Shown here: positions 8,413 through 17,280 of the stretch, piece after piece | Layout of the letters: each line of letters starts with the position of its first letter | Numbering within the stretch: position 1 is the stretch's first letter | Source of the DNA: Massilia rhizosphaerae | Lineage (GTDB): Bacteria; Pseudomonadota; Gammaproteobacteria; Burkholderiales; Burkholderiaceae_D | Direction: 5' to 3' | NCBI RefSeq assembly: GCF_016093545.1 | Contig: NZ_JADKYX010000007.1 | Span: 218,376 to 282,375, forward strand | DNA length: 64,000 nucleotides | The notes under the pieces: model-generated | Told to the model about the DNA's origin: nothing | The model's database searches: none | What the model saw: only the letters and a program-made list of their open reading frames with translations | Made by a program: the position numbers and the translations under genes

Positions 8413-9060
8413 ATGACTCTGCGCGCCAAACTCGGTCTTGTCCTGCTCGCCAGCCTCGTTCTCGACGCGAACGCCAGCGTCATCACCTTGCAGGTCGCGA
8501 CCGTCACCCCCGCGGCACAAGCGAACGCGGCCGCATACAAGCTCGCGGTGGACGCGGCCATCGCCAATCCGGCCGCGTACAAGGGCAGCAAGTCCGTGGC
8601 CGCCTACGACAACCTGTCGGTCAAGAATTTCTACGGTTCGCTGAGCAATTACGCGTTCGAGTCGACGATCGATTTCGGTGTCACGGCCGCACAGGCCGGC
8701 ACGTGGAACTTCCGCACCGGCGTCGACTTCGGCTACGGCGGCGCGCTGTTCGTCGACGGCGTCGCGCTCGGCTACGACACGCACGACATGTGGTGGGCCA
8801 ACAGCTACGCGACGCCCAACGGCAGCCTGCAGGGTGCGCTCGACCTCGCGGCCGGCAACCACGTCCTGAAGGTCTACGGCATCGAGGGTTGCTGCGACGG
8901 CGGCCAGCAGGCCCAGTTCAAGGCCGCAAACGCCGTCGCCTACGCAACCTTTGCCGCCAGCGACACGTTGAACGCCGTGCCGGAACCGGCCGGCATCGCG
9001 ACGTTCGGCCTGGGTGCGGGCGCGCTGGCTCTCATGCGCCGCCGCCGCAAGCCGGCGTGA
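8413..9060 (+). CDS. PEP-CTERM sorting domain protein (GCCDG motif)
   Basis: 215 residues. The start at 8413 follows AAGGGGAATCCGCG; an ATG at 8377 would prepend a charged stretch before the signal peptide. The signal peptide spans about 1-22. The body is a beta-rich domain with TIDFGVTAAQAGTWNFRTGVDFGYGGALFVDG and GNHVLKVYGIEGCCDGGQQAQF, similar to the PA14-like fold of CCXG PEP-CTERM proteins. The C-terminus is VPEPAGIATFGLGAGALALMRRRRKPA: a PEP motif, a transmembrane helix and an Arg cluster, which is the exosortase sorting signal. It is probably a surface or exopolysaccharide-associated protein. The stop lies only two bases before readable sequence of a truncated amidohydrolase. Confidence 0.88.
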   Translation: MTLRAKLGLVLLASLVLDANASVITLQVATVTPAAQANAAAYKLAVDAAIANPAAYKGSKSVAAYDNLSVKNFYGSLSNYAFESTIDFGVTAAQAGTWNFRTGVDFGYGGALFVDGVALGYDTHDMWWANSYATPNGSLQGALDLAAGNHVLKVYGIEGCCDGGQQAQFKAANAVAYATFAASDTLNAVPEPAGIATFGLGAGALALMRRRRKPA

Positions 9061-9061
9061 C

Positions 9062-10300
9062 GCGCACACCGTCGTCCTGCGCGCCGCGCGCATGTTCGAC
9101 GGCGCCAGCGGCAAGCTGGTCGACCATCCGCAACTGACCATCGTCGGCAACAAGATCGTGCGCGTCGCCCAGGACGACAAGGCCGACCTGCCGGCCGGCG
9201 CCGACGTCATCGACCTGGGCGACGCCACGCTGCTGCCCGGCTTCATCGACGCCCACGTGCACCTGTCCGGCCAGTCGAGCGACGACTGGTATCACGATTT
9301 CTTCGACAACATGATGCGCTTCCCGGCCGAGCAGGCGCTGTACGGCGCCCATTACGCCCGCATCACCTTGGAGGCGGGCTTCACGTCCGTGCGCGACGTC
9401 GGCTCGACCGACTGGATCGCGCTCGGCCTGCGCAACGCCATCAATGCGGGCATGGTGCCGGGGCCGCGCATGCTCGTGTCGAACTATGCCATCGGCTCGA
9501 CGGGCGGCCATGCCGACCAGGACCCGGTGCCGCCGCAGCGCTTGCCGCTGGCGGGGCCGCTGCAGGGCGTGTGCAACGGACCGGAAGAGTGCCGTGCCGC
9601 GGTGCGCTACCAGATCAAGTACGGCGCCGACGTCATCAAGTTCATGCCGTCGGGCGGGGTGCTGTCGCTGTCCGATCCCGTCGACGCGCCGGAGCTGACC
9701 CAGGACGAAATGAATGCCGTGATCGGCGAAGCGCACGCGTAGGGCCGCAAGGTCGCGGCGCACGCGCACGGCGACAAGGCGGCGAAGATGGCGATTGCGG
9801 CCGGCGTCGATTCGATCGAGCACGGCAGCTTCATTGAAGACGACACCCTGCGCATGATGAAGGCGAAGGGCGTGTACCTCGTGCCGACGCTGTCCGCCAC
9901 GGTCCACGTGGAAGAGAAGATCGCGACGTTCCCGCCCGTGATCGCCGCCAAGGGCCGGGCCGCGGCGGCGCACGTGCGCCAGACGTTCCGCCACGCCGTG
10001 CAGATCGGCGTGCCGATCGCGCTCGGCACGGACGCCGCGGTCGGCGTCCACGGCACCAATGCGCGCGAGTTCCGCTACATGGTCGACAACGGCATGGCGC
10101 CCGCCCAGGCGCTGCTGGCCGGCACCGCCAACGCCGCGCGCCTGCTGGGCACGATCGATCGTGTCGGCACGCTGGAGGCGGGCAAGCTGGCGGACGTCGT
10201 CGCCGTGCCGGGCAATCCCATCGCCGACATCACGGTCACCGAGCATCCGGTGTTCGTGATGAAGGACGGCGTCGTCGTGCGACGGGACGCCAAGCCTTGA
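9062..10300 (+). pseudogene. Amidohydrolase (imidazolonepropionase/prolidase-like), 5'-truncated and with an in-frame amber codon
   Basis: The readable product starts DAHTVVLRAARMFDGASGKLVDHP and continues through the metal motif FIDAHVHLSG, HSLRDVGS-like SVRDVGSTDW, and ADVIKFMPSGG. It then meets TAG at 9740-9742 (GEAHA*GRKVAAHAHG), where homologous enzymes normally continue without a break. After the stop the same frame continues: AHAHGDKAAKMAIAAG, SIEHGSF, LGTDAAVG, GKLADVVAVPG. The first 20-25 residues, normally a signal peptide, are missing: the frame begins inside the end of the PEP-CTERM gene and has no credible start. Two separate lesions point to a decayed secreted metal-dependent hydrolase. 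A sequencing error could explain the amber codon but not the missing start. Confidence 0.8.
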
Positions 10301-10301
10301 A

Positions 10302-11030
10302 TCAGCGCTGGGCCGGGCGGCCTTCCACCGCGGGTTCGGTCTCGTCGCGTTCCAGCACGGCGCGGTACACCGCACCGGCCAGCGCGCCGCCCACCAGCGG
10401 CGCGAGCCAGAACAGCCACAGTTGCGCGAGCGCCCAGCCGCCGACGAACAGCGCGGGGCCCGTGCTGCGGGCCGGATTGACGGACGTGTTGGTCACCGGG
10501 ATGCTGACCAGGTGGATGAGCGTCAGCGCCAGCCCGATCGCGAGGCCGGCGAAGCCCACCGGCGCGCGCGTGTGCGTCGCGCCGAGGATGATCAGCACGA
10601 ACATGAACGTCATCACCAGTTCCGTGACGAGCGCCGCGCCGAGCGAGTAGTTGCCGGGCGAGTGTTCGCCATAGCCGTTGGCGGCAAAACCGCCGGCCAG
10701 GTCGAAGCCGGGTTTGCCGCTCGCGATCGCATACAGGACGGCCGCGGCGGCGATCGCCCCGGCCACCTGCACGACGACGTACGGGACGATGTGCCGCGCG
10801 GGGAAGCGGCCGCCGGCCCACAGGCCGACCGTGACGGCCGGATTGAAATGGCCGCCCGAGACGGGCCCGAAGGCGTAGGCGCCCGTCAGCACCGTCAGGC
10901 CGAACGCGAGCGAGACGCCCGCGAGGCCGATGCCGACGTCGGCGAACTTGGCGGCCAGGACGGCGCTGCCACAACCGCCCAGCACGAGCCAGAACGTGCC
11001 GAGGAATTCGGCAAAACATTTACGGAACAT
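10302..11030 (-). CDS. aqpZ: Aquaporin Z
   Basis: 242 residues with six membrane helices. The two NPA half-helices are present: GGHFNPAVT (about residues 58-66) and [12 protein letters not shown] (about 180-191). The latter contains the selectivity-filter Arg directly after the second [27 protein letters not shown] is the typical AqpZ start. The channel passes water across the inner membrane and helps with osmotic changes. Its 3' end abuts the decayed amidohydrolase convergently with one base between them. No terminator hairpin is obvious there. Confidence 0.95.
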   Translation of the reverse strand: MFRKCFAEFLGTFWLVLGGCGSAVLAAKFADVGIGLAGVSLAFGLTVLTGAYAFGPVSGGHFNPAVTVGLWAGGRFPARHIVPYVVVQVAGAIAAAAVLYAIASGKPGFDLAGGFAANGYGEHSPGNYSLGAALVTELVMTFMFVLIILGATHTRAPVGFAGLAIGLALTLIHLVSIPVTNTSVNPARSTGPALFVGGWALAQLWLFWLAPLVGGALAGAVYRAVLERDETEPAVEGRPAQR

Positions 11031-11227
11031 GTGTGATCTCCAAAACGATAGGGACTGCGTCGCGTCCGGTATGGCGCGTCATGCATTCGGGTGCGACCTG
11101 AGTTGTCGCAAAAGAAATTGTACAACAACAACATCGTCATAGGATGACGATCGACATCGTGACATTTTGCGGCTTTTACGACGCCGCCGTTTGATATGCT
11201 CGACGGTTCAACCTCGAAAGGAATGAC

Positions 11228-12814
11228 ATGGCATTCAGGCAGATGGGAGCGGTCGGCATCGCGCTCGCCGCGGTGACGACCGCCGCTGGGGCAACGGACG
11301 CCCCGATCCGGAGCGTGACTTTGTATCCCGGCAGCGCCACGGTGGAGCGCGTCGTGCAGGTCGCGCCCGGCGCGGCGCAGGTCGAGATCACGGGCCTGCT
11401 GGCCAACTTCGACAAGGACACGATCCGGCTGCAGGCCGATCCCGGCATCCAGGTGGGGCAGGTCGTCACGCGCGACGTCGCGCGCGCCGACAGCCCGAGC
11501 CCGCGCGAGGCGGATCTCGAAGCGAAAGTGCAGGCGCTGCAGGACCAGGTCGCGGCGATCGACGCGGACATCAAATCGGCCCGGATCGCGCAGGGCTATC
11601 TGGAGCGCCTGGGCGGAGGCGGCGACAAGGCCGCGCCGGTCGACGCGAAGAACCTGGCGGGCACGCTCGACGCGATCCGCAAGGGCGCCCTGGACGCGCT
11701 CGAACGCGTCCGCAACGACGACGTCAAGAAGCGGGCGCTGGCGAAGCAGCTCGACGCCGCCAAGCGCGACCTCGCCAGGGCGCAGGCCGGCGCGCGCGAC
11801 AGCCGGACGATCACGGTGCAGCTGGCGGCCCGGCAGGGCGGCAAGCTGGTGCTGACCTACCAGGTCGGCCGCGCGGGCTGGAAGCCGACGTACCGGGCTT
11901 CCCTCGATTCGGCGGCGTCGACCATCGACCTGGAGCGGCTCGCGACCATTTCGCAAAAGACGGGCGAGGACTGGAGCAACGTCAAGCTGCGCCTGTCGAC
12001 CGGCCAGCCCGACCTGGCCGTGTACGCGCCCGATCCGTCCCCGTGGCTGCTGAATTACCGGCCGCCGGTCGACACCAGCGCCCTGTACCGCGCAATGCCC
12101 GCGCCGCCGCCCGAGCTTCCCTTGGTCGAGGTCAAGCCGGCACCGGCCCTCGAGCAGGACGATTACGTGGCGCCGACCGTGGAAACGCAGGGCACGTTCA
12201 CGACCGAGTTCGACGTGCCCGCCCGCGTCACGCTGGCGTCGGACGGGCGCGAGGTCACCGTCGGCCTGTCGCGGCAGACGTTGCAGGCGGAGCAGCGCGA
12301 CCTGATCGTGCCGCGCAGCGGCAACGACGTCGCGGTCGTGACGGCGCGCGCGAGCCGGCCCGATGGCGTGTGGCTGCCCGGCCAGGTGCAGTTGCAGCGC
12401 GACGGCGCGTACGTCGGCGCGCAGCAATGGGACGCGCAGGCCGGCGACCGTTTCCTGTTCGCGTTCGGCCGCGATCCGCTCGTGCGCGTGACCGTCGAAC
12501 ACCTCGACCGCAAGTCGGGACAGACGGGCTTCTTCAACGGCGCCAACCGGAAGCATATCGCCGACACCTACGTCGTGACGAGCACGCACCGCCAGAGCGT
12601 CGCCGTGCTGCTGCTCGAACCGACGCCCGTCAGCGAATCGGACAAGGTGACCGTCAAGACGGCCCTGCATCCGGAACCGGACGTGCGCGACTGGGAACAC
12701 CGGCGCGGGCTGGTCGGCTGGTCGCGCACCCTCAAGCCGAACGAGACGGCGCGCTTCGACGTCGACTACGTCATCGACTATCCGAAGGAAGGGTACGTGC
12801 AGGGATTGCCGTGA
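11228..12814 (+). CDS. Mucoidy inhibitor MuiA family protein (DUF4140/DUF4139)
   Basis: 528 residues. A signal peptide is seen at about 1-22 (MAFRQMGAVGIALAAVTTAAG). The N-terminal DUF4140 segment reads IRSVTLYPGSATVERVVQVAPGAAQVEITGL. A coiled coil follows at about residues 95-190 (EADLEAKVQALQDQVAAIDADIK). The C-terminal DUF4139 beta domain starts near LTYQVGRAGWKPTYRASLDS and ends WSRTLKPNETARFDVDYVIDYPKEG. Proteins of this family are periplasmic or outer-membrane associated; one was found as an inhibitor of mucoidy, and the mechanism is unknown. It is divergent from aqpZ and convergent with the pectinase gene. The ribosome site GAAAGGA stands before the ATG. Confidence 0.85.
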   Translation: MAFRQMGAVGIALAAVTTAAGATDAPIRSVTLYPGSATVERVVQVAPGAAQVEITGLLANFDKDTIRLQADPGIQVGQVVTRDVARADSPSPREADLEAKVQALQDQVAAIDADIKSARIAQGYLERLGGGGDKAAPVDAKNLAGTLDAIRKGALDALERVRNDDVKKRALAKQLDAAKRDLARAQAGARDSRTITVQLAARQGGKLVLTYQVGRAGWKPTYRASLDSAASTIDLERLATISQKTGEDWSNVKLRLSTGQPDLAVYAPDPSPWLLNYRPPVDTSALYRAMPAPPPELPLVEVKPAPALEQDDYVAPTVETQGTFTTEFDVPARVTLASDGREVTVGLSRQTLQAEQRDLIVPRSGNDVAVVTARASRPDGVWLPGQVQLQRDGAYVGAQQWDAQAGDRFLFAFGRDPLVRVTVEHLDRKSGQTGFFNGANRKHIADTYVVTSTHRQSVAVLLLEPTPVSESDKVTVKTALHPEPDVRDWEHRRGLVGWSRTLKPNETARFDVDYVIDYPKEGYVQGLP

Positions 12815-12860
12815 CCGGAAGCGCCGCCGGCGCCGCGCGTGCGGCGCCGGCGGCATGGCG

Positions 12861-15800
12861 TCACGGCTGCGGATTCCACCCCGCGCCGCCGCCGTAGGCC
12901 GCGAAGACCAGGGCGCGGTTCGCGAAGCGGGCCGCGACGTCGGCGTCGGACAGCACGTAGCCGCCCACGCGCGTGGACAGGTCGAGCGGCGTGCCGGCGA
13001 GCGTCGTGGTGCCGTACTCGCGCCAGCCCGCGTCCGCCGTGGCCACGGCCGGATTCGGGGCCGGCTGCCCGTTCACGCCCTGGCCCGCCCAGCCGGCGGG
13101 GGCCACGTGCGCATCCATGCGGCAGTTCACGAACGCGACGTTGTCCCACGTGCTCGTCGTGCCCGGGCTGCGCGCGAGATAGGTCGCGCCGAGCGGCACG
13201 TCGCCGTGGTTCGGACCGGGACCGGGACCGTGCGTCAGCGCGCTGTTCAGGAAGACGTAGCCGACGTCCGTCGCCGCCGGCACGCGCGCCTGCACCACGT
13301 AGCCGCCGCTGGACGCGTTGGCGCTGTCGCCCACGCTGCGGATTTCGCTGTTCTCGAACAGCGCGGCATGGCTGCCGCCCCAGATGAAGTCCACGTTGCC
13401 CGCCACGAGCGTGTCGTAGAACCACGACCAGCCTTTCAGGTTCAGCGTGTCCTGCTCGCTCATGAAGTTCGCGTGCCTGGCCACGAGGCGCTTGTCGCTG
13501 TTGAAGTACACCGTCTCCGCCTGGCCCGAGATGGCGGGCGAGCGGATGGTCGTGTTGTCGATGGTGAGCGTGTCGAGCACCAGCATGTCCGCGTTCTCGA
13601 CCAGCATGACGGCCCGTCCGCCGGCGGGCGACCCCGCCACCGTCGGCGACTGGCTCGTGCCGGTGCCCGGGTTCAGCGTGTCGTTGTTCGTGTAGCGGAT
13701 CACGACACCGTCGCGGCTCTCTCCCTTGATCGTGACGTTGTCCTTGCCGTTCAGGTACAGCAGCTCGTCGTAGGCGCCGTTCTTCACGTTGATGGTCACC
13801 GGCGCCGTCTTCGCGAAGTTCTGCATCGCGTAGTCCAGCGCGCCCTGCACGGTGCGGAAGTCGGCGCCGCCGTCGTCGTCGACCGTCACCGTGCCGGCGG
13901 TGGGCGCCGCGGCCTGCGTCGTGAACGACCAGTCGCCCAGCTTGCCGATGCCGGCGAACGGCAGGCCGCCCAGGGTCGTATTCGTGAACACGCCGTCGGC
14001 GATGGCGACGTAATACGCCGTGCCGTAGGCGAGCTTGCCGGTGTGCGGCGCGATGCGGACCGTGTTGCCGTCGATGCGGATCGGCGCCGTGTTCACGCGC
14101 CGCACGAGGGCCTGGCCCGGATAGCCGAGGACGTCCGTCTCGCCGCTCGTGCGGATCACGTCGACCAGCGCGTCGTCGGATTTGCGGAAGATGCGGATGC
14201 TGCCGCCGGTGCTCGAACTTGAGCCCAGGGTCGGCGGACTGTCGAAGGTCAGTGTCAGCACCGTGTCGACGTTGACGGCGCCCGCCTGCGCGGCCGGGCT
14301 GCTGACGCCCGCGAGCGGATAGGTCTGCGTCGGCTGGACGAATTGCGGGGCGATGCTTGCCGCGATCGTGCGCGTGAGGCCCGGCTCGGAACCGCTCGTG
14401 AACACGATGCTGGCCGTGCCGGCGGACAGCGGCGTGAGCGTGACCGTATTGCCGCTCGCGGCGGCGCTGACGACGGCCGGGTTGCTGGAGGCGACCGTGA
14501 AGCTGTCCGCCGTGCCGTCCGCCGTGACCGCCGTGACGGCGACGGCAAGCGGCGCGTCGCCCGCTTCGGCCGCGTACGTCGTCGCGGCCGGATCGAGCGT
14601 CAGCTGCACGGGCTTCTGGCGCGGGTCGCCCACGCGCACGTCGTCGATCTGGAACGATTTGTTCGACGTGTACAGGCCGATCAGCCCGCGCTGCGCGAAC
14701 GACGCGTCGGTGATGGCGCCGAGGTTTTTCCCGTCCAGGTAGACGGTGAGCGTGCTGCCGATCATTTCGAAGCGGACCGTGTAGAACTGGGCGTCCATCG
14801 CGATCGGCGTCTTCACTTGTTTGGGCCGGCTGAGCGTCCCGTTCAGCATGCGTGCGATTTCGACCTGGGTGCTCGTCGTGCTGTTCTGGACGTTCAGGCC
14901 CGCCCCATACCAGTTGCCGGCGTCGGCATAGCGCGCGACGAGGTACAGCAGCTTGTTGCCCGTGGTGCCGTTGGCCATCGGGCGGATGCGCGCTTCGACG
15001 TAGTAATCGGCCGACGGTACGCCAGTGAAGGCGTCCGGATTCACGAGGGCCAGCACGCCGCCCGTCGTCGCGGCCGTGTACTGCAGCACCTTGTTGGCGC
15101 TGCCGGCCGCTTCGTCCGTCACGCCGAAGGTCCCGTTCGGGCCCGAGGTTGGAGCAGATAAGGGCAGCAGGTTCCACTTGGCCGTGCTCCCGTCCTGGAA
15201 ATCGTCGCAGAAGTACAGGCCGGAGGCCGGGCAGTTCAGGGCGGGGCCGGTGTCGATGGTGGTCTTGCCGGTGCCGGTGATCGTGGTCGACAGCTTGCCG
15301 CCGCCGGCCTGCGCCAGCGCGTTCGCTTTCACGAGCGCGGCGGGGCGCGGCGTATAGGCATAGGGCGGTGTCCACGTCGTCGCGTTCGACACGGCGCATG
15401 CGCCCAGCGGCGCGCCGTTCAGCAGCGAGCCCGTGTCCTTGAAGGTGCCGGCCGTGGCGTCGCCCGGATTGCGGACCACGCTGTCGCAGCCGGCCGCGCC
15501 CGCGATCTCGAACACGTTCGCGTTCGACAGGATCTTCGCATTCGCGCCGGGGCCCACGCTGTAGCTGTTCTTGTACACGGCGGCCGTCTTGCTGCCCGTG
15601 TAGTAGTTGTTGAAGAGGTGGACCTGGCCGAAGCGCACGCGCGGCGCGCGCGACTGGATGGCACGGAACACGTTGTTGCTGAAGGTGACGCGCAGCTTGC
15701 CCTCGTCCGCGGTGGCGGAACTGCTGGAGCCGATCAGGTCGTTCTTGTCGTGTTCACCGAACACGTTGTACGACACGGTCACGTAGTCGGACGCGTTGGT

Positions 15801-16424
15801 GATGTCGACGGCGCCGTCGTGGCATTGCTTCACGTGGCCGTTCTCGATGGGCAGGTAGTTGTCGGTGACCGGCGCGTCCGTGAACGAGTTGTGGTCGATC
15901 CAGACGTGGTCCGAACCCGAGATGCCGATGGCGTCGTACGCCGCGTTCCAGTTGCCGGTCGCGCCGTCTTGTGGGTCCCATACCGGTTCGACGTCGCACG
16001 GGTTCTGGATCTTGAGGTTGCGGATGATGATCTGGCTGACGTTCGACAGGATGATGTGGCCGTTGACGAAACCGGAATTCGCGCCGTCGCCGATCAGGGT
16101 CGTGTTGTTCTTGAGGCGGATGGCGCCGCGGGCCGACTGGTCGGCGGTGCTCGTGTACGGCCGGCCTTCCGTCATGTCGACGATGCCGGACAGCTTGATG
16201 ATTTTCGGCGTCGTGCCGCCGTTGGCGATGGCCGCCAGCAGCTGCGCGCGGTTCGTGACGGTGTAGATCTGGTCGGTCGCGGCGTTGGCGCCGGCGACGG
16301 TGCCGCCGCCCTGGCTCGCCCAGCCGTCGAGCGGGGCGGTGGCGCGGGCGGGGTCGGTGGCGGCGTTGGCTGCGGCGCTCAGCGCGACGAGGGCGAGCGT
16401 CGCCATGATACGTGCGTATCTCAT
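12861..16424 (-). CDS. Bifunctional pectate lyase (PL1) / pectinesterase (CE8), multidomain secreted enzyme
   Basis: 1187 residues. Signal peptide about 1-22. Residues 30-380 form a PL1 pectate lyase: WIDHNSFTD (175-183), the Ca-binding DGAVDITNASDYVTVSYNVF, and the catalytic-Arg segment RAPRVRFGQVHLFNNYY (259-275). A LamG-like domain (about 405-590, LYFCDDFQDGSTAKW to FQIDDVRVG) binds polysaccharide. Bacterial Ig-like modules follow (about 600-850). The C-terminal third is a CE8 pectin methylesterase with GGADFRTVQGALD, QAETVYFNSDK, SEQDTL, GNVDFIWGG (the two catalytic Asp) and YLARSPG carrying the Arg. The esterase de-methylates pectin and the lyase then cuts it. It lies 24 bases after a PEP-CTERM gene, so they are probably one operon. 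The ribosome site is AGGAGA. Confidence 0.92.
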   Translation of the reverse strand: MRYARIMATLALVALSAAANAATDPARATAPLDGWASQGGGTVAGANAATDQIYTVTNRAQLLAAIANGGTTPKIIKLSGIVDMTEGRPYTSTADQSARGAIRLKNNTTLIGDGANSGFVNGHIILSNVSQIIIRNLKIQNPCDVEPVWDPQDGATGNWNAAYDAIGISGSDHVWIDHNSFTDAPVTDNYLPIENGHVKQCHDGAVDITNASDYVTVSYNVFGEHDKNDLIGSSSSATADEGKLRVTFSNNVFRAIQSRAPRVRFGQVHLFNNYYTGSKTAAVYKNSYSVGPGANAKILSNANVFEIAGAAGCDSVVRNPGDATAGTFKDTGSLLNGAPLGACAVSNATTWTPPYAYTPRPAALVKANALAQAGGGKLSTTITGTGKTTIDTGPALNCPASGLYFCDDFQDGSTAKWNLLPLSAPTSGPNGTFGVTDEAAGSANKVLQYTAATTGGVLALVNPDAFTGVPSADYYVEARIRPMANGTTGNKLLYLVARYADAGNWYGAGLNVQNSTTSTQVEIARMLNGTLSRPKQVKTPIAMDAQFYTVRFEMIGSTLTVYLDGKNLGAITDASFAQRGLIGLYTSNKSFQIDDVRVGDPRQKPVQLTLDPAATTYAAEAGDAPLAVAVTAVTADGTADSFTVASSNPAVVSAAASGNTVTLTPLSAGTASIVFTSGSEPGLTRTIAASIAPQFVQPTQTYPLAGVSSPAAQAGAVNVDTVLTLTFDSPPTLGSSSSTGGSIRIFRKSDDALVDVIRTSGETDVLGYPGQALVRRVNTAPIRIDGNTVRIAPHTGKLAYGTAYYVAIADGVFTNTTLGGLPFAGIGKLGDWSFTTQAAAPTAGTVTVDDDGGADFRTVQGALDYAMQNFAKTAPVTINVKNGAYDELLYLNGKDNVTIKGESRDGVVIRYTNNDTLNPGTGTSQSPTVAGSPAGGRAVMLVENADMLVLDTLTIDNTTIRSPAISGQAETVYFNSDKRLVARHANFMSEQDTLNLKGWSWFYDTLVAGNVDFIWGGSHAALFENSEIRSVGDSANASSGGYVVQARVPAATDVGYVFLNSALTHGPGPGPNHGDVPLGATYLARSPGTTSTWDNVAFVNCRMDAHVAPAGWAGQGVNGQPAPNPAVATADAGWREYGTTTLAGTPLDLSTRVGGYVLSDADVAARFANRALVFAAYGGGAGWNPQP

Positions 16425-16448
16425 GAAGGTCTCCTGGCAGACGGTGGC

Positions 16449-17021
16449 TTACGCGCGGCGGTCACGCCGGCGGCTGATCGCGAGGCCGCACGCGCCGGCC
16501 AGCAGCAGGGCGGGGACGGCCGGTTCCGGCACGCTGGCCGCGCCGATCTGCGTCGTGATCGACGCGTAGTCGCCGTGCCACGCGAGTCCGCCCAGGTCGA
16601 CGGCGATGGTGTGGCCGTCGACGACGTCGAGGCCCGGCACGCCGTCGGCCGCGCTGCCGTCCAGCAGCGTGAAGCTCGCGATGGCCGCGGGCAAGGTCGT
16701 GCCGAAGTCGAACGTGAACTTGTAGTCGCCCGCGGGGATGGGCATGTTCTCGTAGATGGTGAGCTTGCCGTCCTTCGCGAAATCGAAGCCGAACAGGTAG
16801 TCGGCCGTGAGGAATTCGACGCCGCTGTCGGTCGGGTCGAGCGTGCTCGTGTTGCTGCCGGGTTCCTGGGCGAACAGGTGGTCGAGTCCGAGGACGTCGG
16901 CCGCGCTGCCGTCGTAGGTGGCGGTGATGGTGGCGTCTTGCAGGGAAAGCGGTGCTGCCTGTGCCTGGCCGGTGGCAAGGACTGCCAGCACCAGGGTCTC
17001 CAAGATTGTAGTCGTTTTCAT
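16449..17021 (-). CDS. PEP-CTERM sorting domain protein upstream of the pectinase
   Basis: 190 residues. MKTTTILETLVLAVLATGQAQA is a short signal peptide. The body is acidic and beta-rich (TATYDGSAADVLGLDHLFAQEPG, YLFGFDFAKDGKLTIYENMPIPAGDYKFTFDFG). The C-terminus SVPEPAVPALLLAGACGLAISRRRDRRA is a complete exosortase signal: a VPEP motif, a transmembrane helix and an Arg-rich end. Nothing in the body is recognised. Because it is the first gene of the operon with the pectate lyase/pectinesterase, it may display or assist the enzyme at the cell surface; this is inference from position only. Confidence 0.85.
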   Translation of the reverse strand: MKTTTILETLVLAVLATGQAQAAPLSLQDATITATYDGSAADVLGLDHLFAQEPGSNTSTLDPTDSGVEFLTADYLFGFDFAKDGKLTIYENMPIPAGDYKFTFDFGTTLPAAIASFTLLDGSAADGVPGLDVVDGHTIAVDLGGLAWHGDYASITTQIGAASVPEPAVPALLLAGACGLAISRRRDRRA

Positions 17022-17157
17022 TGTTATTCCCGAGTGAGCCGTGGCGGTGCCTGGCCGGATGCCGGGTCGCCAGGTCGGGAAATGTTAGCACGAAGATATT
17101 GAAATTGGTCGGGCCAGTTGAAATTATTTTTGGACCGGAATGAAAATTGGTTTGACC

Positions 17158-17214
17158 AAAAAAGGTGGGCACGTTTCATTTTAGGCCTCAGGCCTCAAAT
17201 GAAACGTGCCCACC
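17158..17214 (-). terminator. Very long hairpin terminator (second terminator after icd)
   Basis: Read on the minus strand, arms of 18 perfectly paired bases (17197-17214 with 17164-17181) surround a loop that contains AGGCCT twice, itself able to pair. Six T follow (17158-17163). This is an unusually strong Rho-independent terminator placed after the ordinary icd terminator. It insulates icd from the PEP-CTERM/pectinase operon. Confidence 0.75.
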
Positions 17215-17221
17215 AATATGC

Positions 17222-17260
17222 AAAAAACCCCGGCCCGCATGACGCGGAACCGGGGTCTTT
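17222..17260 (-). terminator. Rho-independent terminator of icd
   Basis: On the minus strand, CCCCGG (17255-17250) pairs with CCGGGG (17233-17228), with further internal pairing, followed by TTTTTTG (17227-17221). It starts about 20 bases after the icd stop codon. Confidence 0.85.
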
Positions 17261-17280
17261 GTTGGATTAGCTGAAAGCGA

